A stretch of DNA of 11,779 bases, taken from the NCBI GenBank assembly GCA_038239485.1, contig JBBSET010000079.1, positions 1 through 11,779 on the forward strand, read 5' to 3'. Position numbers and translations under genes: made by a program. Origin of the DNA: DASQEH01 sp038239485. GTDB lineage: Bacteria; Actinomycetota; Actinomycetes; Propionibacteriales; Nocardioidaceae. Every line of letters begins with the position of its first letter. The stretch's first letter is position 1. Below the pieces are notes generated by a model, which was not told the DNA's origin, searched no databases, and worked only from the letters and a program-made list of their open reading frames with translations. This document shows, one piece after another, positions 1 through 6,407 of the stretch.

Positions 1-173
1 CTGGTCGCCACCTCCATCGCGGTGGGGTCGTGCGCCGTCGCTCCTCGCGGTGGGGCGAGCGCCACCTCGGTAGCCGCGATCGCTGACGCCTTCCGCTTGC
101 CGTCGCGCACCCAGGCGACAACCACCACGACGACCGCGGCGGCGGCGGCGAGCACCCCTGCCTGCTTCCTCAT
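1..173 (-). CDS. Partial CDS: N-terminus of a membrane-anchored or secreted protein
   Basis: An open frame of 57 codons starts at ATG 173 and runs off the left edge without a stop. A strong Shine-Dalgarno AGGAGG lies at 179-184 (minus strand), 5 nt before the ATG, which fixes the start. The product begins MRKQAG, continues with a very hydrophobic Ala/Val stretch (about residues 7-20) and then a charged segment (RDGKRK). This is the shape of an N-terminal signal anchor with a short cytoplasmic end; a cleaved signal peptide is less likely because no clear AXA site follows directly. The remaining visible part is Ala/Pro-rich and gives no family. Function unknown. It is divergent from the cysteine protease gene, with 203 bp between the starts. 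Confidence 0.6.
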   Translation of the reverse strand, partial: MRKQAGVLAAAAAVVVVVVAWVRDGKRKASAIAATEVALAPPRGATAHDPTAMEVAT

Positions 174-376
174 CCCGGCCTCCTGAACCTCGACGCAGCG
201 TCACGGTGACGATCTCGGGACCAGGGTATTCGGGTCTGCGCCGCCGTGCTGTGGTCGGGGGTTCGATGTATTTTGCTCCGGACGGGTAACTCCTCACCGT
301 CGTCAGCCGTTCACGCTAGAAAGCCGCGCGGCGCCATCGGCGACGCGTCGACTTGACCGCAGGAGTGCGACACACC
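174..376. promoter_or_regulatory. Divergent intergenic region before the partial gene and the cysteine protease
   Basis: These 203 bases lie between two divergent starts and must hold promoters for both. Two GGGTA-type sequences resembling -10 elements of SigB/SigF-class promoters are present on the + strand (GGGTATT at 224-230, GGGTAAC at 284-290). Neither has a GTTT-type -35 at the ideal 14-16 nt, so no promoter is called. A half-site TCGGGACC occurs at 215-222, but its partner half is missing. The segment 260-275 is locally AT-richer than its surroundings. No small ORF with a good start is visible. Confidence 0.3.
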
Positions 377-1174
377 ATGCCTGATTCCCACCACCTCATC
401 CCCCGCCACGTCAAAGGCTACGGCTGGACCCCGGACCTCCCTGACGCCCGCGACTACCTCTTCGCCGCGCCGGAGTCCGTGCTGGCAACGCTGCCCACGC
501 ATGTCGACCTGACCAGCCAGTGCCCGCCCGTCTACGACCAGGGCCAGCTCGGCAGCTGCACCGCGAACGCGATCGGTGCCGCGTTCGAGTTCATGCAGAT
601 GAAGCAGGGACTCACCGACTTCACCCCGTCGAGGCTCTTCGTCTACTACAACGAGCGCCAGATCGAGGGCACCATCAGCCAGGACAGCGGCGCCCAGATC
701 CGCGACGGCATCAAAGCCGTCAACCAGCTCGGTATCTGCTCCGAGGACACCTGGGCGTACGACATCGCCCGCTTCGCCGATCAGCCTCCCGCGGCTGCCT
801 ACGCCGAGGCCGAGCAGCACCAGGCCACCGTCTACCAGCGGGTGCTTCCGCTGCTGGCTCAGATGCAGGGTTGCCTCGCGAGCGGGTCTCCGTTCGTGTT
901 CGGGTTCTCGGTCTACGAAAGCTTCGAGAGCCAGGACGTCGCGAAGACCGGCGTCGTGCCGCTGCCGCCGCGGAGCGAGCGGCTGCTCGGTGGGCACGCC
1001 GTGCTCGCCGTTGGGTATGACGACGACTCGCAGCGGTTCTACGTGCGCAACTCGTGGGGCACGGGCTGGGGCATCAACGGCTACTGCACGATGCCGTACG
1101 CCTATCTCACCAGCCCGTCGCTGGCGAGCGACTTCTGGGCCATCGACGCGGTGGAGGCGCCTGCAGCGGCGTAG
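377..1174 (+). CDS. C1 (papain) family cysteine protease
   Basis: The 265-residue product has the papain catalytic set in the right order. The oxyanion Gln55 and nucleophile Cys61 sit in DQGQLGSCTANA with the canonical six-residue spacing. The general-base His207 is in GGHAVLAVGYDDD. Asn225 is in VRNSWGTGWGINGYC, which is followed by the typical aromatic/Gly C-terminal strand. No signal peptide, transmembrane segment or long inhibitory propeptide is seen; only about 40 residues precede the catalytic domain, so it is probably cytoplasmic and made in active form. ATG 377 is preferred because AGGAG lies at 361-365 (11 nt upstream). An in-frame TTG at 353 would add eight residues but has no ribosome binding site. 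The gene stands alone and converges on the DUF1906 gene, the two stops being 11 nt apart. The family identification is firm; the substrate is unknown. Bacterial relatives of this compact type are common but little characterised. Confidence 0.9.
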   Translation: MPDSHHLIPRHVKGYGWTPDLPDARDYLFAAPESVLATLPTHVDLTSQCPPVYDQGQLGSCTANAIGAAFEFMQMKQGLTDFTPSRLFVYYNERQIEGTISQDSGAQIRDGIKAVNQLGICSEDTWAYDIARFADQPPAAAYAEAEQHQATVYQRVLPLLAQMQGCLASGSPFVFGFSVYESFESQDVAKTGVVPLPPRSERLLGGHAVLAVGYDDDSQRFYVRNSWGTGWGINGYCTMPYAYLTSPSLASDFWAIDAVEAPAAA

Positions 1175-1185
1175 CGCAGCTCCGC

Positions 1186-2961
1186 TCAGCCCCCCGACCG
1201 CAGCGCCGCCCACGTCGCATGCGAGGCGGTTCCGTCGACAACGAGACCGTTCGCACGCTGAAAGTCGACCACCGCTCGGTGAGTCGGGTGGTCGAACACC
1301 CCGGTGACGGAGACCTGGCGGGACAGTGACGCCGACAGGGCCCGTTGGAGCTTCATCACGACGGGCCCTGTCGCGCCGACCTGGAGGACACGGGTCCGGC
1401 CGCCCGACAGCATCGCGGTCCAGCTGCGCCGCCCGACGACGGCTCGGTCGGGCAGCCCCCGGGAGACGTTGAAAGCGCTGATCGCTGCAGCGGTTCGCCA
1501 CCTGATCGTGCCACTGGCGCGGCCGGGGTTGAACCCACGGCGGGCCAGCTGGCACTGGGTGGCGAGCACCTGGTTGCCGTGGTCCGACGATCTCAGCACC
1601 CGGTAGGTGCTGAAATTCAGGTTGGTGGGGCAGGCCACCGGCAGGGCGACCGCTGTCGTCAGGTCGAGGTAGTCCCGGTCGACGTTGAGCTGGTAGCCGC
1701 CGTGAGTCTCCCAGGCCCCACCGGCGTACTGGTGGATGCGCTGATGGTGGCTCCATTGCCTGTCGGGGACATAGCTCCCGCCGTCGATGTCGGCGAGGGC
1801 GTTCCACCATGCCATCCAGATGTCGTCGGGCCGGTTGTACGACGTCGAGGAGTAGCTGCCAGACAGGTCGCGCATCCCCGATGACGCGCTCGAGTAGACG
1901 CCCGCCTGGTAGCCCTCTTGGTGCAGCCCACGGGTCCAACCGGACACGTAGCTCAGGACGGCCGAGACGCAGGAGCCGATGGTGTTGTCGTAGGCCTCGA
2001 TGTCGGAGTAGATCGTGCTGGGGGCGGCCATCCCCAACGAGCCTGCCTGAGCTGCGGCATCGGCGGCGTCCGCACGGCCCTGGGCCTTGGCGGTCGAGGG
2101 GGTGTACGACATTCGGTTGTAGAAGCTCGTGCACGGCGCCTGTAACCCGACGTACGTCGGGATCAGGTGCCAGCCGTCGGCGACCTCGGTGGACACCCAG
2201 CCGGCGGTGAGGTTGGGCTGCGAACAGCCCCGGCTGACGCCCCCGATGTAGACGCCGACCGCACCGTAGACCCCGGATCCAAGCCATCCGGCCATCGCAG
2301 ACTCCGACGGTGCCGTGCAGGCCTCGAAGCCCTTCCCCAAGTATCTCCCGGGCACGCTCGCACCGATGCCGGGCGCTGTGGCGGGGCGGACGAGCGATCC
2401 CCTCACGACCGGCTGCGCTGTGGGCAGGACGCGGCCGCCGGAGACGACGCGCTTCATTCGAGCGGCGGATTGCGGCCCGTACACAGCCGCGACCAGGACG
2501 CCTGCCGCTGCGACGTAGATGTCCACCGGGCCCTGAGATGACATCGAGGCCGGCGGGACGGCACCGGAGGCCGACGCTCGAACGGTCGAGCTGGTCGTCG
2601 CGGCCACGGAGCCCATATCGAGCGGCTCGACCAGCAGGCCGGGGGCTCCGCCGATCAGATGCGGCGGGCAGCTGCGTTGATCGCCGGGTCTGCCGACGTA
2701 GACCGCCGGGCGGTCGAACCGGATACAGGCGTGCGGGGAGGCGGTCAGGTCGACGACGCGCCAGCTGCGCGGCACCTTGACCTGGTATCCGCGGTAGGTG
2801 ACGGAGCGAGTGCCCTGCGCTGAGCCGGGAACCTTCGGTGTGAGGGTCGTGCCGTTGGCAACCGACATGGGGGCGATCGCGATAGCGGCGACCGCCGCGA
2901 GAGCCGACCATCTCAGTGCGCGGCGGAGTCGATACCGACGGGGGGCGGGGCGACTGCGCAC
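1186..2961 (-). CDS. Secreted DUF1906 (Rv2525c-like glycoside-hydrolase-like) protein with two peptidoglycan-binding domains
   Basis: The product is about 591 residues. An Arg-rich n-region followed by a hydrophobic stretch (residues about 19-31) indicates a signal peptide, so it acts outside the membrane. An N-terminal region of roughly 150 residues has no clear family. A DUF1906 domain (about 205-433) then shows GKGFEAC, a YIGG motif, GWHLIPTYVG, the acidic SDIEAYD (about 319-325, the putative active-site strand), HQYAG and a closing DRDYLD. This is the TIM-barrel-like fold of M. tuberculosis Rv2525c and lysozyme-like relatives. Two PG_binding_1-like repeats end the protein: a degenerate one (about 466-520) and a good one (about 523-589, with LQVGATGPVVMKLQRAL, TGVFDHPTHRAVVDFQ and VDGTASHATWAAL). 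A role in cell-wall binding or remodelling is inferred. GTG 2961 is chosen because GGGAG at 2968-2972 is 6 nt upstream; an in-frame TTG at 2997 would spoil the n-region. Whether it cleaves glycans is not shown by sequence. Confidence 0.88.
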   Translation of the reverse strand: MRSRPAPRRYRLRRALRWSALAAVAAIAIAPMSVANGTTLTPKVPGSAQGTRSVTYRGYQVKVPRSWRVVDLTASPHACIRFDRPAVYVGRPGDQRSCPPHLIGGAPGLLVEPLDMGSVAATTSSTVRASASGAVPPASMSSQGPVDIYVAAAGVLVAAVYGPQSAARMKRVVSGGRVLPTAQPVVRGSLVRPATAPGIGASVPGRYLGKGFEACTAPSESAMAGWLGSGVYGAVGVYIGGVSRGCSQPNLTAGWVSTEVADGWHLIPTYVGLQAPCTSFYNRMSYTPSTAKAQGRADAADAAAQAGSLGMAAPSTIYSDIEAYDNTIGSCVSAVLSYVSGWTRGLHQEGYQAGVYSSASSGMRDLSGSYSSTSYNRPDDIWMAWWNALADIDGGSYVPDRQWSHHQRIHQYAGGAWETHGGYQLNVDRDYLDLTTAVALPVACPTNLNFSTYRVLRSSDHGNQVLATQCQLARRGFNPGRASGTIRWRTAAAISAFNVSRGLPDRAVVGRRSWTAMLSGGRTRVLQVGATGPVVMKLQRALSASLSRQVSVTGVFDHPTHRAVVDFQRANGLVVDGTASHATWAALRSGG

Positions 2962-3007
2962 GAGGGACTCCCGAGTGACGACAATAAAGACCAGCAATTC
3001 TCACTTA

Positions 3008-3027
3008 GAGTAGTTATACGACTACTC
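3008..3027. promoter_or_regulatory. Inverted repeat, candidate operator/promoter of the DUF1906 gene
   Basis: GAGTAGT (3008-3014) and its exact reverse complement ACTACTC (3021-3027) are separated by TATACG. The block lies in an AT-rich island (about 2985-3062) that contrasts with the GC-rich flanks, about 47-66 bp upstream of the GTG start of the DUF1906 gene. On the minus strand the right arm and centre read TTGAGTAGTCGTATAACT, so a -10-like TATAAC falls inside the repeat. A dimeric repressor or activator site overlapping the promoter is the simplest reading, but an mRNA hairpin is also possible. No regulator gene sits next to it. Confidence 0.45.
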
Positions 3028-3054
3028 AAAGTGCAGTCGTTTCGCTCGATTCAT

Positions 3055-3091
3055 ACAAAGAAGACCGCCACGACCAACGTCGCGGGCGGTC
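3055..3091 (-). terminator. Rho-independent terminator after the YdeI-family gene
   Basis: Read on the minus strand, a GC-rich hairpin is followed by the T-rich run TTCTTTG (3062-3056). The outer 7-bp stem pairs 3063-3069 (GACCGCC) with 3085-3091 (GGCGGTC). After a 1x2 internal loop, an inner 4-bp stem pairs CGAC (3071-3074) with GTCG (3079-3082) around a CAAC tetraloop. It lies 118 nt past the stop of the leftward gene at 3209 and upstream of the DUF1906 promoter region. It would therefore insulate the DUF1906 gene from readthrough. Confidence 0.65.
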
Positions 3092-3208
3092 GCGCATTCC
3101 TGCACGGGGGTAGGACATGACGGTGGTGTGGACGGCACGCTCGACCTGGTGGCACGACTGACGGTTCCCAACAGCGCGGGGCGTGACAATCGGCTGGGAA
3201 ACCCACTG
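3092..3208. other. 3' untranslated spacer of the YdeI-family gene
   Basis: The 117 bases between the leftward gene's stop and the terminator hairpin carry no supportable ORF. A loose inverted repeat (GGTTCCCA at 3163-3170 against CTGGGAAACC at 3194-3203, with one bulged base and a loop of about 23 nt) sits directly after the stop but has no T-run. Nothing else stands out. Confidence 0.3.
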
Positions 3209-3808
3209 TCAACCGCTCAGAGTCCGCCGCTGCGGGTAGACCGTCTCGCCTTCAGCAAGCATCGCGACGAAGCTCGCGATGCGCCGAGACCGGGTATCGG
3301 CCCTTCTGGCGCTGCCGATCCGATAGAGGACGGCGAAGCGGTTCTGGCTGGTGAGGATGGCGAACATGGCCGCCGCCTTGGGCGTCGCGGCCAAAGCTGC
3401 GGCAAGGTCGGGTGGCACCGCGATGGTCGCCGCGCCGGCGTAGGCGGCATCCCATCGGCCGTCGGCCTTCGCGCGTTCGACCTCGGCCCGCCCCGAAGCG
3501 TGCATCCTGCCCTCGGACTCGAGCCGGGCAACGAGTCCGACGTTGCGCGCGGACCAGGAGCTGCGGGCTCGACGCGGAGTGAAGCGCTGGCGGTAGGTCG
3601 CGTCGTCCCGGCGCCCCACCTGACCATCGATCCAGCCGTGGCACAACGCCTCGTCGAGCGCCTGGTCGTAGCTCAGGCTGGTGGGGTCGGTGGTGCTCTT
3701 CTTGGCGAGCACGAGCCAGACCCCGGTATCGGCAGCGTGATGGTCCTGCAACCATCGGCGCCAGGCGGCCGCGTCGGCGACCAGCAGCTCGGCCAGCTCA
3801 TCGGGCAT
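3209..3808 (-). CDS. YdeI/OmpD-associated (OmdA) family protein
   Basis: The 199-residue product matches the YdeI/OmpD-associated family in length and motif order. The N-terminal part holds a WLVLAKK strand, then LSYDQALDEALCHGWIDG (about 46-62), the family's best signature. RFTPRRARSSWSARN follows at about 75-89. The C-terminal OmdA-like helical region (about 133-187) contains PPDLAAALAATPKAAAMFAILTSQN-type sequence and a basic stretch (RRADTRSRRIASF). It has no signal peptide or membrane segment, so it should be cytoplasmic. E. coli YdeI-type proteins are linked to stress and peptide resistance, but the biochemical function of the family is not settled. ATG 3808 is preferred over TTG 3814 because GAGAGG lies 8 nt upstream of the ATG and only 2 nt from the TTG. 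It is divergent from the USP gene at 4005. Confidence 0.88.
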   Translation of the reverse strand: MPDELAELLVADAAAWRRWLQDHHAADTGVWLVLAKKSTTDPTSLSYDQALDEALCHGWIDGQVGRRDDATYRQRFTPRRARSSWSARNVGLVARLESEGRMHASGRAEVERAKADGRWDAAYAGAATIAVPPDLAAALAATPKAAAMFAILTSQNRFAVLYRIGSARRADTRSRRIASFVAMLAEGETVYPQRRTLSG

Positions 3809-4004
3809 CCCCAAAGCCTCTCAGACCGGGCCTGGGCAGCGTCAAGGAGCCGCCCGCAATGTCGACACGGCTCACCCGGACCCGCCGACGCATGCAGCGG
3901 CCCACGGGTCACTAGGATGTGGCGGAGCGGACGAGTTCCCACCACCAGCGGAGCCGACGAGGCAAGGACTCACCGCCATCACTCGACCCGATGAAAGGGT
4001 GCGC

Positions 4005-4415
4005 ATGTTCTCGAAGATCCTCTTCGCCGTCGACGGCTCGTCAGACTCGAAGAAGGCAGCCAAGACGGTGGCAGAGCTCGCGGGTGCGCTCGGCAGCGAG
4101 GTTCTCGTCTTCCATCTGCGTGAGATGCTCGCCGTCACCGGCGGGCCCGTCGACGTCAACGTCAACGAGGACGACGCCGACGTCGCCTCCGATATCGCGG
4201 CGATCCTCGTCGAGCGCGGCGTCACCGCGACCTCGCTTCGACGCCGGGAGTACTACCGCCGGACCCCGGTCGAGATCGTGGTCCAGGCACATGAGTTCGA
4301 GGCAGACCTGATCGTGATGGGATCGCACGGCCTTTCCGGGCTTCCCGGGATCCTGCTCGGCAGCGTCACGACGAAGGTACTGCACCTGTCGGACCTGCCG
4401 GTGCTGGTCGTCTGA
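4005..4415 (+). CDS. Universal stress protein (single UspA domain)
   Basis: A 136-residue UspA-fold protein of the usual single-domain length. It begins MFSKILFAVDGSSDS with the nucleotide-contacting Asp10. It ends with a perfect ATP-binding signature G-2x-G-9x-G-S/T, GSHG...GSVT at residues 106-121, followed by the closing strand VLHLSDLPVLVV. It is therefore expected to bind ATP and act as a cytoplasmic stress or signalling protein. An acidic insert (VNVNEDDADV, about 51-60) lies in the middle of the domain. ATG 4005 is chosen because AAAGGG at 3994-3999 is 5 nt upstream; the in-frame GTG 3999 overlaps that site. The leader contains TAGGAT (3913-3918), a plausible -10 without a clear -35. 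The gene ends 17 nt from the convergent ChaB-like gene. Confidence 0.92.
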   Translation: MFSKILFAVDGSSDSKKAAKTVAELAGALGSEVLVFHLREMLAVTGGPVDVNVNEDDADVASDIAAILVERGVTATSLRRREYYRRTPVEIVVQAHEFEADLIVMGSHGLSGLPGILLGSVTTKVLHLSDLPVLVV

Positions 4416-4432
4416 GCCCGGTCAACGCACCG

Positions 4433-4852
4433 TCACCTCAGCGCGGCGTCGCTGGCGCGCCGGTTCGCCTTCATGATGGCTTCCACCAGCTCGGTCTTGG
4501 TCATGCTCGACCGCCCGTCGATACCCAGCCGCTTGGCGATCCCGTACAGGTGAGACTTGGACGCGTTGGCGTCGACGCCCTCGGCCGTCTCCCGGTCGCT
4601 GGAGCGCCCGCTCTTAGCCTGGGCGTCCGACGGACCGTACTCTTCCTTGGGCTCCCAGCGGTCGCCGACCTTCTCGTGACTGTGCTTGAGTGCGGCGAAG
4701 GCCGTGCGGTTGGCGCGCTCACCCTCCCCGTAGGACTCCACCGCCGAGTCATGGGTCTTGGCGAAGGTTCGCTGGGCCAGGTCACCAGAGCGTTCGATCG
4801 TGCTCGGCAGCTCGGCCGGGATCGGCTCGCCGCCTTTGGTCGTCTTGGGCAT
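4433..4852 (-). CDS. ChaB family protein with C-terminal Rho_N/SAP-like domain
   Basis: The 139-residue protein has an N-terminal ChaB domain (about 8-70), recognised by IPAELPSTIERSGDLAQRTF, HDSAVESYGEGERANRTAF and ALKHSHEKVGDRW. A low-complexity charged linker (about 71-97) follows. A C-terminal helical segment, SKSHLYGIAKRLGIDGRSSMTKTELVEAI (split around residues 98-127), resembles the Rho N-terminal/SAP-type nucleic-acid-binding fold. ChaB was named from the E. coli cation-antiporter region, but its role is unclear; the actinobacterial two-domain form is generally annotated as a cation transport regulator. The added domain suggests nucleic-acid binding, which is an inference. ATG 4852 has a weak GAGG 4 nt upstream. 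A GTTC-N15-GGGTAC promoter-like sequence immediately upstream would make the message nearly leaderless. Confidence 0.85.
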   Translation of the reverse strand: MPKTTKGGEPIPAELPSTIERSGDLAQRTFAKTHDSAVESYGEGERANRTAFAALKHSHEKVGDRWEPKEEYGPSDAQAKSGRSSDRETAEGVDANASKSHLYGIAKRLGIDGRSSMTKTELVEAIMKANRRASDAALR

Positions 4853-4861
4853 GGTGCCTCG

Positions 4862-4886
4862 GTACCCCGGTCAGGCCCTGTCGAAC
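4862..4886 (-). promoter_or_regulatory. Candidate SigB/SigF-type promoter of the ChaB-like gene
   Basis: On the minus strand GTTC (4886-4883) is separated by exactly 15 nt from GGGTAC (4867-4862). This matches the general actinobacterial stress-sigma pattern GTTT-N14-16-GGGTAY except for the last -35 base. The -10 element ends 9 nt before the ATG at 4852, so the transcript would have a leader of only a few bases. That arrangement is common in actinobacteria, but it makes the weak GAGG irrelevant. A chance match cannot be excluded in GC-rich DNA. Confidence 0.3.
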
Positions 4887-4985
4887 CGCACACATGCTCC
4901 TCAGCGACGCCGCACGACAGTCATCGAAGAGCCAGCTGCCACCTGCTGAGCTTTCCGACGGCATCATGAAGGGGTGTCCGCCGAT

Positions 4986-5726
4986 ATGCAGCCCGAACCG
5001 GTAGCCGCGACCGCGCCAGCGCTGCGGGGTCGCCAGATCATGCATCAACGCTGGGAGGACATCGCCTTCCTCCACTGGCGAGTGGAGGCGGCCAGGGTCG
5101 CGCCGCTGCTGCCGGCAGGAACCCGGCCGGACATCTTCGACGGCAGCTCGTGGGTCGGCCTGATCCCGTTCCGGATGGTGGGCGCAGGGCTCGGGACCGG
5201 CCCTGCCATCGGGTGGTTCGGAACGTTCGCCGAGACCAACGTGCGTCTGTACTCCGTCGATCGGACCGGCCGTCGCGGCGTCGTCTTCCGCTCGCTCGAG
5301 GCGTCCCGCCTGGCCGTGGTGCTGGGCGCCCGGCTGTCGCTTGGAGTTCCCTACTGCTGGGCGAGGATGCGGGTACGCGACAGCGGGCGGGCCCTCGAGT
5401 ACACCACGACCCGGCGCTGGCCCGGGGGACGCGGCGTGCGATCGCGGATCGTCGTCCGCCCGGAGCCGTCGGTCATCGGCCACGATCCCCTGGCCCTGTT
5501 CCTCACCGCGCGCTGGGGACTGCACACCCGCCGGCTCGGACGATCGCTGTTCGTCCCGAACGAGCACCCCAGCTGGCCGCTGCAAGCCGCGACACTGCTC
5601 CATCTCGACGACGAGCTGGTGGCGGCGGCCGGGCTGCCGGGCGTGACTGACCGCCCGCCGGACTCCGTCCTGTGGTCGGCCGGGGTCCGAGCCCGCTTCG
5701 GCTTCCCGGTGGTTCGGGATCCCTAG
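4986..5726 (+). CDS. DUF2071 (YqjF-like) protein
   Basis: The product, about 246 residues, carries the ordered motifs of the DUF2071/YqjF family. These are HQRWEDIAFLHWRV near the N-terminus, VAPLLPAGTRPDIFDGSSWVGLIPFRM, and FAETNVRLYSVD, the last being the most conserved. A later region has RLSLGVPYCWARMRV strands and a C-terminal FVPNEHPSWPL segment. The family has an acetoacetate-decarboxylase-like beta fold, and its enzymatic role is not established. No signal or membrane segment is seen. The start is uncertain: ATG 4986 has AAGGGG (4969-4974) 11 nt upstream, while GTG 4974 overlaps that purine run and would add four residues (MSAD). It is divergent from the ChaB-like gene, with 133 bp between starts. 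Confidence 0.85.
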   Translation: MQPEPVAATAPALRGRQIMHQRWEDIAFLHWRVEAARVAPLLPAGTRPDIFDGSSWVGLIPFRMVGAGLGTGPAIGWFGTFAETNVRLYSVDRTGRRGVVFRSLEASRLAVVLGARLSLGVPYCWARMRVRDSGRALEYTTTRRWPGGRGVRSRIVVRPEPSVIGHDPLALFLTARWGLHTRRLGRSLFVPNEHPSWPLQAATLLHLDDELVAAAGLPGVTDRPPDSVLWSAGVRARFGFPVVRDP

Positions 5727-5807
5727 CCGACGTGGCCAGGTAGCCATCTAGTCACGGGCGGCCACTTCGGCGAGAATATTCGGCTAAGCGACAGTGGGAG
5801 GACGAGT
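5727..5807. promoter_or_regulatory. Spacer before the TIGR03086-like gene
   Basis: This 81-bp gap contains an 8-bp AT-rich palindrome GAATATTC (5774-5781) in otherwise GC-rich DNA. It is followed by the strong Shine-Dalgarno GGGAGG (5796-5801), 6 nt before the GTG at 5808. The palindrome may be part of a promoter -10 region or a small operator; no matching -35 is recognised. Confidence 0.3.
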
Positions 5808-6392
5808 GTGAAGGCCGTACCTGACGTGTCCGTCAGCGAGCTGGCCAGGGTCTGCGACTCGACGGCCGATCTGCTGGGCCGGGTCCGGCGCGACCAGTGG
5901 GCGAACACCACGCCGTGCCCGCAGTGGTCGGTCGCCGACCTGATGAACCACCTCATCGTCGGCAACCTTTACTTCTCGGCCATGCTGGGCGACCTGGACC
6001 GACCGGACAACCCGGGGGACATGCTGGGCGATGATCCCGCGGGTGCGTACAGGTCGGCTGCTCAGGCTCTGCAGGCGGCGTTCGGGTGCCCCGGCGTCGA
6101 GGCGCGTATCTACCGATCACCGATCGGCCCCGCCTCGGGCGCCATGCTGCTGCACATCCGGATCGTCGAACAGCTTGTCCACGGCTGGGACATCGCGCGA
6201 GCCACCGACCAGTCGCTCGCCCTGCCTGCCCAGCTCGACGAGCTGGCGCACCAGGAGCTCGTGGTCTCCAGGGCACTGCTCGATGACTCCGCACGGCGGG
6301 CGTCGTTCGCGCCTGCGGCACCGGTACCCGACGACGCCCCTGCCCTCGACCGGCTCGCCGCGTACCTCGGTCGCCCGGTTCAGGCCGACTGA
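5808..6392 (+). CDS. TIGR03086 / mycothiol-dependent maleylpyruvate isomerase-like DinB-fold metal-binding protein
   Basis: The 194-residue product has the layout of the actinobacterial TIGR03086/MDMPI N-domain group. VSELARVCDSTADLLGRV, DQWANTTPCPQWSVADLMNHLIVGN and a late RIVEQLVHGWDIARATDQ are its signatures. His48, Glu121 and His125 (ExxxH) correspond to the divalent-metal ligands of the four-helix DinB/MDMPI fold. Family members are thought to use mycothiol or a similar thiol, but most, like this one, have no known substrate. GTG 5808 is well supported by GGGAGG 6 nt upstream. It ends 15 nt before the ATG of the glycosyltransferase gene, so the two may share a transcript, though no functional link is evident. 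It has no signal peptide and should be cytoplasmic. Confidence 0.85.
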   Translation: MKAVPDVSVSELARVCDSTADLLGRVRRDQWANTTPCPQWSVADLMNHLIVGNLYFSAMLGDLDRPDNPGDMLGDDPAGAYRSAAQALQAAFGCPGVEARIYRSPIGPASGAMLLHIRIVEQLVHGWDIARATDQSLALPAQLDELAHQELVVSRALLDDSARRASFAPAAPVPDDAPALDRLAAYLGRPVQAD

Positions 6393-6407
6393 AGCGAGCG
6401 CACCCAC

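Noticed and set aside
214..230. TCGGGACCAGGGTATT as a DosR box or SigB-type promoter for the left-hand genes
   Set aside because: Only one DosR half-site is present, and the GGGTAT lacks a good GTTT-type -35 at the right distance.
1175..1185. A bidirectional terminator between the convergent protease and DUF1906 genes
   Set aside because: The 11-nt gap shows no hairpin or T-run in either direction.
2961..2975. GAGGGACTCCC near the DUF1906 start as a regulator site
   Set aside because: It coincides with the Shine-Dalgarno and start codon of the gene, which explains it; the second half of a DosR-type box is absent.
311..3004. A very long open frame (897 codons) on the minus strand across the protease and DUF1906 genes
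   Set aside because: It is antisense to the papain-family gene and out of frame with the DUF1906 gene, has Arg/Pro/Gly-rich composition, and shows no family motif. It is a shadow produced by GC-rich third positions.
3928..3941. GGACGAGTTCCC upstream of the single-domain USP as a second DosR-like box
   Set aside because: The two half-sites are about two bases too close and the left core lacks a G, so it does not fit the DosR geometry.
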